Origin: Microbacterium trichothecenolyticum
Lineage (GTDB): Bacteria; Actinomycetota; Actinomycetes; Actinomycetales; Microbacteriaceae
Length of the DNA stretch: 64,000 nucleotides
Assembly: GCF_000956465.1 (NCBI RefSeq)
Contig: NZ_JYJA01000041.1
Span: 248,001-312,000, forward strand
Direction: 5' to 3'
Part shown: positions 1 to 8,892 of the stretch, one piece after another
Numbering within the stretch: the stretch's first letter is position 1
Layout of the letters: each line of letters starts with the position of its first letter
Translations under genes and position numbers: made by a program
The notes under the pieces: generated by a model
Told to the model about the DNA's origin: nothing
Database searches by the model: none
The model's input: only the letters and a program-made list of their open reading frames with translations

Positions 1-216
1 GCGGTAGCCCTTGTCAGTCGGTACGCGGCCCGACGAGGTGTGCGGTGCGACGATGAGCTCTTCGTCCTCGAGCAGCGCCATGTCGTTGCGGATCGTCGCG
101 GCCGACACTCCGAAGGCGTGCCGTTCGACGATCGCCTTGCTGCCGACCGGCTCGCGCGTGTCGACGTAGTCCTGGACGATCGCCCGCAGCACCTGCAGAC
201 CCCGTTCGCTGACCAT
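1..216 (-). CDS. hrcA: Heat-inducible transcription repressor HrcA (N-terminal part)
   Basis: First 72 codons of HrcA; the rest lies beyond the left edge. The ATG at 216-214 follows a strong GAGGAGG ribosome site. The translation opens MVSERGLQVLRAIVQDYVD, continues into the winged-helix recognition segment (VSAATIRNDMALLEDE) and the conserved SGRVPTDKGYR. HrcA is known to bind CIRCE operators and repress class I heat-shock genes, with GroEL helping it fold. A CIRCE-like palindrome sits 20 bp upstream, so autoregulation is likely. In related bacteria dnaJ follows hrcA; that position is outside the window. Confidence in identity is high; nothing can be said about the C-terminal domain. Confidence 0.93.
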   Translation of the reverse strand, partial: MVSERGLQVLRAIVQDYVDTREPVGSKAIVERHAFGVSAATIRNDMALLEDEELIVAPHTSSGRVPTDKGYR

Positions 217-236
217 CCCGCCTCCTCACGCCGCAG

Positions 237-268
237 CTGGCACTCGCATGACTGGAGTGCCAATTCTA
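237..268 (-). promoter_or_regulatory. CIRCE operator with hrcA promoter -10 box
   Basis: An inverted repeat CTGGCACTC / GAGTGCCAA with a 9-base spacer occupies 237-263. It matches the CIRCE consensus (TTAGCACTC-N9-GAGTGCTAA) in 7 of 9 positions per arm and in spacer length. A TAGAAT -10 box reads leftward at 268-263, touching the operator, so a bound repressor would block initiation. The only gene downstream is hrcA, 20 bp away. Confidence 0.88.
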
Positions 269-343
269 TCCGATGGCCCTGTCAGGATCGTCGAGCGACG
301 CCGAGACAGATTGCGAAGCCGTCCCACGCACGATCGCTCCGGG

Positions 344-1561
344 CTAATCGGTGAGCGCCCGCACCACCGCATCGGCGAGCAGACGCCCACGCCGCGTGAG
401 CACGACCCTCCCGCGCAGGGCGGCAGGACCCTCGATGAGTCCGTCCGCGATCAGCGCGGCTACCGCGTGACGGCCTTCGCCGAGGAGCTCCTCGACGGGG
501 AGCCCCTCGCGGATGCGGGTGCGCAGCAGCACGCTCTCGAGGTTCCTGGCCGAGGCATCCGGGATCTCCCGTCCGGCGGCCGGCGACTGCCCCGCGGCCA
601 GCCGTTGCGCGTAGGCGGCAGGGTGCTTGACGTTCCAGAACCGCACGCCCGCGACGTGGCTGTGCGCGCCGGGGCCGAAGCCCCACCAGTCGGCGCCGAC
701 CCAGTAGGCGAGGTTGTGGCGGGAGCGGTGCGCGTCGCCGCGCGCCCAGTTCGACACCTCGTACCATTCGAACCCTGCTTCCCCGAGCAGATCGTCGGCG
801 AGCTCGTACATGTCGGCTTGCAGGTCGTCGTCGGGTGCGACGACCTCGCCACGGCGGATCTGGCGGGCGAGCTTGGTCCCGTCCTCGATGATGAGCGCGT
901 ACGCGGAGATGTGGTCTGACTCGAGGGACACAGCCGCCTCGAGCGAGGTGCGCCAGTCGTCGAGCGATTCGCCCGGAGCGCCGTAGATGAGGTCGACGCT
1001 GACGTCGAGCCCCGTCTCGCGCGCCGCAGCCACCGCGGTGCGGACGTTGTCGGGATCGTGCGTGCGATCGAGGGCGGCCAGGACGTGCGGGACGGCGGAC
1101 TGCATGCCGATGGACAGGCGCGTGACACCGGATGCCGCGAGCTCGGCCGCCACCGCAGGCGTCACCGTGTCGGGGTTGGCCTCGACCGTGATCTCGGCGC
1201 CGTCGGCGATGCCGAACGTGTCGCGCACGCCGGCCAGCATGCGTGCGAGGTCGCCGGGCGGGAGGAGAGTCGGCGTGCCGCCGCCGAAGAACACCGTCGA
1301 CGCGGGGCGGTTGCCTCCGGCGCGCTCGAGAACGGGCGCCGACAGCGCGATCTCACGAAGGAGCGTGTCGGCGTACTCGTCCTGTCGGGCGCCGCGCAGC
1401 TCGGACGACGTGTACGTGTTGAAGTCGCAGTAGCCGCAGCGGACACGGCAGAAGGGGACGTGCAGATACACGCTGAAGTCGGCGGCCGGATCGATGCGCG
1501 TGCCGGGCGGCAGCGAGCCGTCCGAGGGAACGGGCTCGCCGAGCGGAAGAGCGGAGCCCAT
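344..1561 (-). CDS. hemW: Radical SAM heme chaperone HemW
   Basis: 405 residues from the ATG at 1561. The radical SAM cluster motif is CRVRCGYC (CxxxCxxC) near residue 38, followed by FNTYT and the GGGTPTLL glycine-rich strand. The HemN-type C-terminal region has RHNLAYWVGADWWGFGPGAHS. These features mark the HemW family, which transfers heme to membrane respiratory proteins, and not coproporphyrinogen dehydrogenase HemN, whose motif is CxxxCxxCxC. An upstream in-frame extension to 1675 would overlap the neighbouring DUF1990 gene and was rejected. It starts 7 bp after that gene's stop, so the two are probably co-transcribed. Adjacency to hrcA and lepA is the usual Gram-positive order. Confidence 0.92.
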   Translation of the reverse strand: MGSALPLGEPVPSDGSLPPGTRIDPAADFSVYLHVPFCRVRCGYCDFNTYTSSELRGARQDEYADTLLREIALSAPVLERAGGNRPASTVFFGGGTPTLLPPGDLARMLAGVRDTFGIADGAEITVEANPDTVTPAVAAELAASGVTRLSIGMQSAVPHVLAALDRTHDPDNVRTAVAAARETGLDVSVDLIYGAPGESLDDWRTSLEAAVSLESDHISAYALIIEDGTKLARQIRRGEVVAPDDDLQADMYELADDLLGEAGFEWYEVSNWARGDAHRSRHNLAYWVGADWWGFGPGAHSHVAGVRFWNVKHPAAYAQRLAAGQSPAAGREIPDASARNLESVLLRTRIREGLPVEELLGEGRHAVAALIADGLIEGPAALRGRVVLTRRGRLLADAVVRALTD

Positions 1562-1568
1562 CAGCGCC

Positions 1569-2219
1569 TCACGCGGGGGTCGTGTACAGCGGCGAGATCG
1601 CGCGCAGGTACCGCGTGAACAGCTCGCGACGACGGCGCTTCGTGAGCCCCGGGAGCATCCGGTACAGCACGGCACGGGGCGCGTCGAACGCGCGGACGGT
1701 GAACCACACCTCGTCGTTGTCGTACCAGTCGAGCATGAACGACTCCTCGCCGCTCACCACGGAGTCGCTGACGGTCCCGAGCGCGAAGCCGACCCGCCGA
1801 GGCTCTTCGACGGCGAAGATGACGCGAAGCTCCGCGTCGGCACGGAGCCCCTTGACGCGGCCGTCGACGCGGATCGTCGTGCCCGCGCCGACGAACGGGG
1901 TGCCGTCGACGTCGAAGCGCTGCTCGGCCTCGGATCGGCTGGGCTTGACGGGGTTGCCCTCCGCGTCGAAGCTCACCCCCGAGTACATGGGCCCGGACGC
2001 GGGGCGCACGTCGCTGACCTCGAGCCCGGCACCGCGCTGCGCGGTCCATGACATGAGCGCTTCGCTCGCGGCGCGGAAGCGGGCTTCCCCGCTGCCGATC
2101 CGCCAGGACTGCTCCGCCGGGATGCTGCGCTCCGGCGGATACTGCATCAGGTCCGGCGCTTGGGTCGCCCCGACAGCGGCATAGTCGACGGTGTCGTCAC
2201 GGAAGGTTCCTCGACGCAT
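1569..2219 (-). CDS. DUF1990 family protein
   Basis: 216 residues, a typical length for DUF1990. No signal peptide or membrane segment is visible. The fold is expected to be SRPBCC/START-like from family knowledge; here one sees the N-terminal tyrosine-containing start (FRDDTVDYAAVGATQ), a central GTTIRVDGRVKG strand region and the C-terminal SGEESFMLDWYDNDEVWFTVRAFD block usual in the family. Function is not established. It is the first gene of a leftward pair with hemW (7 bp gap) and has its own apparently leaderless promoter. Whether it contributes to heme handling is unknown; the pairing is only positional. Confidence 0.8.
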   Translation of the reverse strand: MRRGTFRDDTVDYAAVGATQAPDLMQYPPERSIPAEQSWRIGSGEARFRAASEALMSWTAQRGAGLEVSDVRPASGPMYSGVSFDAEGNPVKPSRSEAEQRFDVDGTPFVGAGTTIRVDGRVKGLRADAELRVIFAVEEPRRVGFALGTVSDSVVSGEESFMLDWYDNDEVWFTVRAFDAPRAVLYRMLPGLTKRRRRELFTRYLRAISPLYTTPA

Positions 2220-2226
2220 GGATTCC

Positions 2227-2232
2227 AGCCTA
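2227..2232 (-). promoter_or_regulatory. Leaderless -10 box for the DUF1990/hemW pair
   Basis: TAGGCT reads leftward and ends 7 bases before the ATG at 2219. Initiation 6-7 bases downstream of a -10 would fall at the start codon, giving an mRNA without a 5' leader. No good -35 is visible. Confidence 0.6.
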
Positions 2233-2246
2233 CTTCGCGAGTCGCA

Positions 2247-4097
2247 TCACTTCTTGGCAGGACCCTCGACGTCGCCTGAGAGCGCGGCGATGAACGCCTC
2301 CTGGGGGACCTCGACGCGACCGACCATCTTCATGCGCTTCTTTCCCTCCTTCTGCTTCTCGAGGAGCTTGCGCTTGCGGGAGATGTCACCGCCGTAGCAC
2401 TTGGCGAGGACGTCCTTTCGCATCGCGCGGATGTTCTCGCGGGCGATGATGCGGGCGCCGATGGCTGCCTGGATGGGCACCTCGAACTGCTGGCGCGGGA
2501 TGAGCTTGCGCAGCCGCTCGGTCATCATCGTGCCGTAGGCGTACGCCTTCTCGCGGTGCACGATCGAGCTGAACGCGTCGACCTTGTCGCCCTGCAGCAG
2601 GATGTCGACCTTGACGAGGTCGGCGGTCTGAGAGCCGGCGGGCTCGTAGTCGAGACTCGCGTAGCCCTGCGTCTTGGACTTGAGCTGATCGAAGAAGTCG
2701 AACACGATCTCGCCGAGGGGCATGTGGTAGCGCAGCTCGACGCGGTCCTCGCTGAGGTAGTCCATGCCCAGGAGGGACCCACGGCGGGACTGGCACAGCT
2801 CCATGACGGTGCCGACGTAGTCCTTGGGCAGCAGGATGCCGACCTTCACGACCGGCTCGGACACCTCCGCGACGCGCCCGTCCGGGTACTCGCTCGGGTT
2901 GGTGACGACGACGGTGTCGCCGGTGTCGGTGGTGACCTCGTACGTCACCGAGGGCGCGGTCGTGATGAGGTCGAGGTCGAACTCGCGCGAAAGGCGCTCG
3001 GTGATGATCTCGAGGTGCAGAAGCCCCAGGAAGCCGCAGCGGAAGCCGAAGCCGAGCGCCACCGATGTCTCGGGCTCGTACTGCAGGGATGCGTCCGACA
3101 GCTTGAGCTTGTCGAGCGCCTCACGCAGGTCGGCGTAGTCGCTCTGGTCGATGGGATAGATCCCCGAGAAGACCATCGGCTTCGGGTCGGTATAGCCGGC
3201 GAGCGCCTCGGTCGCGGGCTTGCGCTGGTTGGTGACGGTGTCGCCGACCTTGGATTGGCGTACGTCCTTCACGCCGGTGATCAGATAGCCGACCTCACCG
3301 ACGCCGAGCCCCTTCGTGGGGACGGGCTCCGGGCTCGACACGCCGATCTCGAGGAGGTCGTGCGTCGCCTTCGTCGACATCATCTGGATGCGCTCGCGCG
3401 GCTCCAGCTTGCCGTCGACCATGCGGACGTACGTCACGACGCCGCGGTAGGAGTCGTACACCGAGTCGAAGATCATGGCGCGGGCCGGGGCATCCGCGTT
3501 CCCCTTCGGAGCGGGGATCTGCTCGACGATGCGGTCGAGCAGCGTCTCGACGCCCATCCCGGTCTTGCCGCTCACTCGCAGCACGTCGTCGGGCGAACCG
3601 CCGATGAGGCCGGCCAGCTCTGCGGCGTACTTCTCGGGGTCGGCGGCCGGCAGGTCGATCTTGTTGAGCACGGGGATGATGTGCAGGTCGTTCTCGAGCG
3701 CGAGATACAGGTTCGCGAGGGTCTGCGCCTCGATGCCCTGCGCGGCGTCGACCAGGAGGATCGCACCCTCGCAGGCGGCCAGCGAACGCGAGACCTCATA
3801 GGTGAAGTCCACGTGGCCGGGGGTGTCGATCATGTTGAGCGCGAAGGTCTGATCGGCGGCGGCCCACGGCATGCGCACGGCCTGCGACTTGATCGTGATG
3901 CCGCGCTCGCGCTCGATGTCCATGCGGTCGAGGTACTGCGCGCGCATGTCGCGGTCGGAGACGACACCGGTGATCTGCAGCATGCGGTCGGCCAACGTCG
4001 ACTTGCCGTGGTCGATGTGGGCGATGATGCAGAAGTTGCGGATCAGCTCGGGCGGCGTGGCAGAGGGCTCGAGGGGCTTCAGGGCGCGCGGTGACAT
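2247..4097 (-). CDS. lepA: Elongation factor 4 (LepA), back-translocating GTPase
   Basis: 616 residues, full length for the family. It opens with the GTPase G1 motif AHIDHGKST near residue 27, then G3 (DTPGHVDF) and G4 (NKID). Further domains resemble EF-G domains II, III and V, ending in the LepA-specific C-terminal domain with basic residues (ISRKRKLLEKQKEGKKRMK). LepA acts on ribosomes, promoting back-translocation or late initiation steps, and is membrane- or cytosol-located depending on ionic conditions. It is transcribed separately from the downstream DUF1990 gene, which begins 27 bp past its stop with its own promoter. Confidence 0.97.
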   Translation of the reverse strand: MSPRALKPLEPSATPPELIRNFCIIAHIDHGKSTLADRMLQITGVVSDRDMRAQYLDRMDIERERGITIKSQAVRMPWAAADQTFALNMIDTPGHVDFTYEVSRSLAACEGAILLVDAAQGIEAQTLANLYLALENDLHIIPVLNKIDLPAADPEKYAAELAGLIGGSPDDVLRVSGKTGMGVETLLDRIVEQIPAPKGNADAPARAMIFDSVYDSYRGVVTYVRMVDGKLEPRERIQMMSTKATHDLLEIGVSSPEPVPTKGLGVGEVGYLITGVKDVRQSKVGDTVTNQRKPATEALAGYTDPKPMVFSGIYPIDQSDYADLREALDKLKLSDASLQYEPETSVALGFGFRCGFLGLLHLEIITERLSREFDLDLITTAPSVTYEVTTDTGDTVVVTNPSEYPDGRVAEVSEPVVKVGILLPKDYVGTVMELCQSRRGSLLGMDYLSEDRVELRYHMPLGEIVFDFFDQLKSKTQGYASLDYEPAGSQTADLVKVDILLQGDKVDAFSSIVHREKAYAYGTMMTERLRKLIPRQQFEVPIQAAIGARIIARENIRAMRKDVLAKCYGGDISRKRKLLEKQKEGKKRMKMVGRVEVPQEAFIAALSGDVEGPAKK

Positions 4098-4106
4098 GTC
4101 CAGACG

Positions 4107-4112
4107 ATTGTA
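4107..4112 (-). promoter_or_regulatory. -10 box for lepA, very short leader
   Basis: TACAAT reads leftward, nine bases before the lepA ATG. Initiation about seven bases on would leave a 5' leader of only a few bases. No convincing TTGACA-like -35 precedes it. Confidence 0.55.
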
Positions 4113-4148
4113 CGGGTGCGCGCCCCTCGACGAACCCCGGGGCCGGTG

Positions 4149-5297
4149 TCAGGGTCGGGCCGGAGCGGGGATGCGACTCAGCCCTTCGAGCAGCTCGTCG
4201 CGGTCGCTGGCCACGCACACGCGGATCCAGCCCTCGCCCGAGGCGCCGAACGCGCTTCCCGGAGCGACGGCGACCCCCTCCTCGTCGAGGAACCGCTCGC
4301 ACCACGCGACGACATCGCCGCCGGAGACATGCGCGACGTCGATCCAGAGATAGAACGCCCCTGTGGGGTCGAGGTAGCGCAGACCCCGTGCGTCGAGGAG
4401 CGCCGTCGCGGCGGCGAGGTTGTCGCGGTAGTGCGCCGCACTGCGCCCGACCGCCGCCTGGTCGCCGGTGAGCGCCTCGGCGGCCGCCCGCTGCGACGGC
4501 TCATCGACGCAGCTGACCACGGACTCCTGCACGCGCAGCATGGTCTGCCGCCATCCCGGAGGTGTGACCAGCCACCCGACCCGCGCTCCGGTCATCGCGT
4601 AGGTCTTCGACATCGAGAACACCGACAGCACGCGGCCGTCGTCATCGAGGGTCGCGGGGCTCACGTGGCGCTCGCCCCACGTGAAGCGCTCATACACCTC
4701 GTCGCTGATGAGCCACAGGTCGTGGCGGCGCGCCAGAGCGATCAGCGCCTCCAGCGTCGGGCGGTCGAACGTCGACCCGAGCGGGTTGGAGGGGGTGTTC
4801 ACGATGATTCCTCGCGTCCGCGGCGTGACCAGCGACTCGAGCTCGGCGAGATCGGGCTGGAACGCGCGCCCGGGGCGCAGCGGATACGGCACCGGCGTCG
4901 CCTGCAGGAGATGGGCGTTCATCGTGAAAGTCGTGTAGCCGGGGTCGGGCACGAGCACTTCGTCGCCCTGCGACAGGGTGAGCGCCATCGCCAGATGCAG
5001 CGCCTGGGTCGCGCCGACCGTCACCCAGATCTGCTCGAGGTCGACGTCGAGGGCGTTCTCGCGAGCGAGCTTGTCCCGGATCGCTTCCCGGAGCGCCGGG
5101 ATCCCGCCGTTCGGGGTGTAGCGGATCGCACCCTCGCGCCACGCCTGGGAGGCGGCATCCCTGATCCGCTCCCCGGCGACCTCTCCCGGCTCGCCCACCG
5201 CGAGGATGATCGTGCCGGGGCGGCGCAGGGCGCGCTCGAGGATGTGACGCACACCGGAACCCGGCATGCGCGCGACGTGCGGGGCGATCTCGGGCAT
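4149..5297 (-). CDS. Class I/II pyridoxal-phosphate aminotransferase
   Basis: 382 residues of fold-type I aminotransferase. The PLP-binding lysine is K231 in FSMSKTYAMTGARVGW. The upstream NTPSNPLG motif (around 167-174) and the D199-x-x-Y202 pair that contact the cofactor are also present. The family converts amino acids to 2-oxo acids in the cytosol; the closest general class is aspartate/aromatic aminotransferase, but the substrate cannot be read from the sequence. It is monocistronic, divergent from an alpha/beta hydrolase across only 40 bp, and its start is preceded by a leaderless-type promoter. Confidence 0.85.
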   Translation of the reverse strand: MPEIAPHVARMPGSGVRHILERALRRPGTIILAVGEPGEVAGERIRDAASQAWREGAIRYTPNGGIPALREAIRDKLARENALDVDLEQIWVTVGATQALHLAMALTLSQGDEVLVPDPGYTTFTMNAHLLQATPVPYPLRPGRAFQPDLAELESLVTPRTRGIIVNTPSNPLGSTFDRPTLEALIALARRHDLWLISDEVYERFTWGERHVSPATLDDDGRVLSVFSMSKTYAMTGARVGWLVTPPGWRQTMLRVQESVVSCVDEPSQRAAAEALTGDQAAVGRSAAHYRDNLAAATALLDARGLRYLDPTGAFYLWIDVAHVSGGDVVAWCERFLDEEGVAVAPGSAFGASGEGWIRVCVASDRDELLEGLSRIPAPARP

Positions 5298-5303
5298 GCC
5301 GCC

Positions 5304-5331
5304 ATGCTAAGCGGGCGCGCGCGGCTACCCT
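5304..5331. promoter_or_regulatory. Divergent pair of leaderless promoters
   Basis: TAGCAT (5309-5304, leftward) ends six bases before the aminotransferase ATG. TACCCT (5326-5331, rightward) ends six bases before the hydrolase ATG. The two -10 boxes are 16 bp apart, so any -35 regions overlap the opposite promoter and the two polymerases should compete. Confidence 0.6.
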
Positions 5332-5337
5332 GGCGTC

Positions 5338-6063
5338 ATGGTCGTCCAGGTCGTGCTCGTGCACGGCATCCGGACGTCTGCGACCATGTGGCGCGCCCAG
5401 GAGGAGTACCTGACGGCCCGAGGCAATCCCGTCACGGCCGTGGACCTTCCCGGCCACGGCTCGCGGATGGCCGAGGATTTCACGCTCGAGACGGTGTTCG
5501 AGACGATCGACTCCGCGGTGCGCGCAGCGGCGGAGCGCGGCCCGGTGCTGCTGTCGGGGCACTCGATGGGCGGCCTGCTGTGCATCGAGTACGTGGGCGC
5601 CGAGAAGCCGCCACCGGTCGCGGGATTCATCGCGGCATCCTGCACCGCGATCCCTCGCGGCGTCGCGCTCGCCACGTACCGCGTGCTCGCCCGCGGCTTC
5701 GACGCCCTGCCCGATCGTGGCATGTGGCTCACCGATCGCATGCTCGACCGCATCCTCCCCGAAGAGACCCGCGCCGATTTCGGGGCCGGCGGGTACGCGC
5801 TGGATGCCCAAGACGTCGCGCTGCGCAGCCTCTCGGTGCTCGACCTGCTCGCGGCCCTGCATCGCATCGACGTGCCGCTGTGGTTCGTCAACGGGCAGTG
5901 GGACCAGCTCCGCGTGAACGAGAAGCTGTTCATGAGGGTCGCCCAGCACGCCGAGCTCATCGTCGTACCGCGGACGACCCATCACGTGACGGTGATGCGG
6001 CCGCGCGTGTTCGACGCGGTGCTCGAGGTGGCGCTCACGACTCTCGAGGCCTCACAAGGCTGA
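5338..6063 (+). CDS. Alpha/beta hydrolase
   Basis: 241 residues, cytoplasmic. The oxyanion-hole strand is VLVHGIRTS and the nucleophile elbow GHSMGG has its serine at residue 76. A likely acid is in FVNGQWDQLRV and the histidine in RTTHHVTVM, near residue 220. The fold family includes esterases, lipases and lactonases; the small size and short cap do not identify a substrate. The ATG at 5338 is fixed by the -10 box six bases upstream. Its 3' end overlaps the convergent MFS gene by 12 bp. Confidence 0.8.
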   Translation: MVVQVVLVHGIRTSATMWRAQEEYLTARGNPVTAVDLPGHGSRMAEDFTLETVFETIDSAVRAAAERGPVLLSGHSMGGLLCIEYVGAEKPPPVAGFIAASCTAIPRGVALATYRVLARGFDALPDRGMWLTDRMLDRILPEETRADFGAGGYALDAQDVALRSLSVLDLLAALHRIDVPLWFVNGQWDQLRVNEKLFMRVAQHAELIVVPRTTHHVTVMRPRVFDAVLEVALTTLEASQG

Positions 6064-7302
6064 CGCGGCGCGCTCCCGGCTGCGGATCGCATACGTCATC
6101 AGTCCGCCCGCGATCGACAGGATGCCTCCCACGAGGAACAGCAGCCAGAAGCCGCCCACGAGGGCGACGAGACCGGCGCCGAGGAGTGGGCCGATGAGCT
6201 GACCGAGGCTCGCCGAGACGTTCACGAAGCCGAGGTCGCGGGCGTGGTCCTCGGGATACGGGAGCAGGTCCGTGCCGAGGGCGAGCCCCACCGACATGTA
6301 CGCGCCGTACCCGACGCCGAGGAGCGCGGCCGCGATCATCGCGGTCGAGAGCGACGGGGCCACCACCAGGATGATCGACGCGAGCCCCTGGACGACTGCC
6401 GACCACACGACGAACGGGATCCGTCGCCCGGTGCGGTCCGACATCCACCCCGACGCGATCGAGGAGCCCACCACGAACAGGGTGTAGACGAGGATCAGGA
6501 GCAGCAGCTCGTCCTCGGCCGTCGCTGGGTCGCGCTGCAGACCGTACAGCAGGAAGAACAGCAGCAGGCCGGTCCCGAGCGCGTTGCCGATGTTCACGGT
6601 GAGCCGCCCGGCGAGCAGCCACGCGAAGTCGCGATCGCGCAGCGCTGCCAGCCGTTCGCCGAGCGTGCGCACCTGGCGGGCGACGGCGACGTCGGAGCGC
6701 GCCGGCGGGTCGGGCAGCAGGAGCGCCGACGCCGTGCCGACCACCGCCAGGAAGCCGGCGAGCACGAGGTACCCGACCACGACGCCGAGCTCGAGCAGCA
6801 CGATCACGCCCACGCCCACGACGATGCCGAGCGCCTGCGACGAGGAGACGGCGGCGGATGCTGCGCCCCGCTGCGTCGTCAGCTGGTCGGCGATGAGCGC
6901 GGTGAAGGCCGCGGAGGCGACCGCGACGCCGACAGAGACGCCCACCCAGGCGAGTCCCACACCCCACGGTCCGGACGCGAACGCGATGGCGGCGAGCGAC
7001 GCGGTCCCGAGCCACACTCCGCCGAGTGCCCAGGGGCGCCGGCGCCCCATCCTGCCGCGCGTGCGGTCGGACAGGCCGCCGGCGACAGGCGCGGCGATCA
7101 CGCCGGCGATGCCGCCCATCGCCAGCACGAGGCCGGACGACACCACGCCCGACACCCACCCGTCGGGGTCGTCGGGCGTGTTGAGCTGCAGCGGGATGAG
7201 CAGCTGCAGCGGCGTGAGCTGCACGGTCCACAGCGCGAGCCACGCGAGCGTGAAGAGCGTGAACCATCCCACGCCGACCTTGGCGCCCTGCCGGGCGCTC
7301 AT
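6052..7302 (-). CDS. MFS transporter, sugar-type (GPH/SV2-like)
   Basis: 416 residues with about 12 hydrophobic segments. The loop after helix 2 reads GGLSDRTRGRMGRRRPW, the cation-binding style loop found in glycoside and sucrose permeases. It starts at the ATG at 7302, overlapping the stop of the upstream GH1 gene by four bases (ATGA), so translation of the pair should be coupled. The natural reading is uptake of a beta-glucoside or disaccharide that the GH1 enzyme then cleaves, which is inference from context. The longer open frame reaching 8397 is antisense-frame read-through inside the GH1 gene and was not used. Confidence 0.82.
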   Translation of the reverse strand: MSARQGAKVGVGWFTLFTLAWLALWTVQLTPLQLLIPLQLNTPDDPDGWVSGVVSSGLVLAMGGIAGVIAAPVAGGLSDRTRGRMGRRRPWALGGVWLGTASLAAIAFASGPWGVGLAWVGVSVGVAVASAAFTALIADQLTTQRGAASAAVSSSQALGIVVGVGVIVLLELGVVVGYLVLAGFLAVVGTASALLLPDPPARSDVAVARQVRTLGERLAALRDRDFAWLLAGRLTVNIGNALGTGLLLFFLLYGLQRDPATAEDELLLLILVYTLFVVGSSIASGWMSDRTGRRIPFVVWSAVVQGLASIILVVAPSLSTAMIAAALLGVGYGAYMSVGLALGTDLLPYPEDHARDLGFVNVSASLGQLIGPLLGAGLVALVGGFWLLFLVGGILSIAGGLMTYAIRSRERAASAL

Positions 7303-8657
7303 GCGCGCGCCTCCGCGATGAGGGCGCGGTACCAGTCGAACGACGCCTTCGGGGTGCGTGCCGAGGTGTCGAAGTCGACGTGGACGAGACCGAACCGCTG
7401 GGTCCAGCCGTCCGCCCACTCGAAGTTGTCCAGGAGCGACCACACCGTGTACTCCCGCACGTCGACGCCGTCGGCGGCGGCCGCGCCGACGGCGTCGATG
7501 TGGCCCGCCAGGTACGAGATGCGGTCGGAGTCGCGGACGGGGCCGTCGACGTGGTCGGGCTCCGGGAAGGACGCCCCGTTCTCGCCGATCACGAGCGGCG
7601 GCAGACGGTCGCCGTAGCGTTCGCGGAAGTCGAGCAGGAGGCCGGTGAGGGCCGCGGGCACGATCGGCCACTCGGATCCGAAACCGGTGACGGGCGCGCC
7701 GGGCGTGGGCACGATCGCGAACGGGACAGGGCTGTCGTCGGGACCGGCGGCGACCGTCGTCGGGTTGTAGAAGTTGATCCCGTAGAAGTCGCCCGGCGCC
7801 GAGATCAGCTCGAGATCGCCCTCCTCGACGGGCATCGGCGGGATCCCGAACGCCTCGAGGTCGGGGTAGGCGCCGGTCAGCACGGGGTCCGCGAAGACGC
7901 GGTTGTGGAGCACGTCGTACACGGCGGCGGCCGTGAGGTCGGCATCCGCCTGCGACGCCGGAAGCACGAGGGTGTGGTTGTTGACGATCCCGACCTCCTC
8001 GGCCCCGGATGCGCGCAGCGTTCGCACGGCGAGGCCGTGCGCGAGCAGCTGGTGGTGCACCGTCGGCAGTGCGCCGAACAGCAGCTGCCTTCCCGGCGCG
8101 AGCGTGCCGACGGCGTAGCCCTGCAGCGACGTCGAGACCGGCTCGTTGAGCGTGTACCAGTGACGGATGCGGTCGCCCAGCGACTGCGCGACGATCTCGG
8201 CGTACTCGCCGAAGCGCAGCGCCGTGTCGCGAGTGAGCCATCCGCCGCGCTCTTCCAGGACGCTCGGGAGATCCCAGTGGTACAGCGTCGCGAAGGGCGT
8301 CACCCCCGCCGCGAGCAGGTCGTCGGCGAGGCGTCGGTAGTAGTCGAGCCCGGCCTGCCGGACCGGGCCGCCGGGCTCGGGCTGCACCCGCACCCACGAG
8401 ATCGAGAAGCGATAGCGGTCGACGCCGAGCGCGGCCAGCAGCTCCACATCCTCGCGGTGACGCCGGTAGCTGTCAGGACCCGGGTCCGCCGTCGCCCCGT
8501 CCCGCACCGCGCCGGGCGTCGCGACGAACTCGTCCCAGATCGACCGTCCGCGTCCGTCAGCGGCGCGCGAGCCCTCGACTTGGAAGGCGGCGGTCGCCGC
8601 CGACCACCGGAAGCCCGGCGGGAACGGCGAGAGATCGACGGACGGATGCTGCGGCAC
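7299..8657 (-). CDS. GH1 family beta-glucosidase
   Basis: 452 residues from the GTG at 8657, chosen because GAAGGAG lies eight bases upstream; an ATG 13 codons further out lacks a ribosome site. The start of the mature fold reads FRWSAATAAFQVEG. The acid/base glutamate is in YTLNEP (about residue 165) and the nucleophile in VIGENGA (about residue 355). There is no signal peptide, so it acts in the cytosol on imported glycosides (beta-glucosides, possibly beta-galactosides). It is first in an operon with the MFS transporter. A candidate LacI-type palindrome lies 31 bp upstream. Confidence 0.9.
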   Translation of the reverse strand: MPQHPSVDLSPFPPGFRWSAATAAFQVEGSRAADGRGRSIWDEFVATPGAVRDGATADPGPDSYRRHREDVELLAALGVDRYRFSISWVRVQPEPGGPVRQAGLDYYRRLADDLLAAGVTPFATLYHWDLPSVLEERGGWLTRDTALRFGEYAEIVAQSLGDRIRHWYTLNEPVSTSLQGYAVGTLAPGRQLLFGALPTVHHQLLAHGLAVRTLRASGAEEVGIVNNHTLVLPASQADADLTAAAVYDVLHNRVFADPVLTGAYPDLEAFGIPPMPVEEGDLELISAPGDFYGINFYNPTTVAAGPDDSPVPFAIVPTPGAPVTGFGSEWPIVPAALTGLLLDFRERYGDRLPPLVIGENGASFPEPDHVDGPVRDSDRISYLAGHIDAVGAAAADGVDVREYTVWSLLDNFEWADGWTQRFGLVHVDFDTSARTPKASFDWYRALIAEARA

Positions 8658-8687
8658 GGCGGACTCCTTCGTCACTGAGCGCGTTCG

Positions 8688-8703
8688 GGTGAGCACGCTC
8701 CCA
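8688..8703. promoter_or_regulatory. Possible LacI-family operator upstream of GH1/MFS operon
   Basis: Reading leftward, TGGGAGC-GT-GCTCACC is an imperfect palindrome. It resembles the TGGGAGCGCTCCCA site of CebR-type sugar repressors, with a two-base insertion at the centre and two mismatches in one arm. It sits 31-46 bp upstream of the GH1 start. No repressor gene is in the window. This is suggestive only. Confidence 0.3.
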
Positions 8704-8777
8704 CGCGTAGATCATGCATCATGGAAGGGCTTCGCCGCGCACGCCTGTGAGTGTCAATGGCTCCTCGGTTCACCTGA

Positions 8778-8783
8778 TAGAAT
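8778..8783 (+). promoter_or_regulatory. -10 box of rpsT
   Basis: TAGAAT stands about 110 bp before the rpsT start, leaving a leader of roughly 100 bases in which no known leader motif was recognised. The -35 is unclear. Confidence 0.45.
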
Positions 8784-8892
8784 CCTTGTTTGGCTTGCGT
8801 GTGGGTTCGCCCTCACGACCGCCGCGAAGCGCCCCTCTCTCGCTGACCGGCACATCAATCCGATTCACCTTCGAACGAAAGAACGTCGACAC

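Noticed and set aside
6052..8397. A 781-codon frame that could look like a glycosidase-transporter fusion
   Set aside because: The N-terminal half is the wrong frame of the GH1 gene; the transporter starts at the ATG at 7302 with an ATGA overlap.
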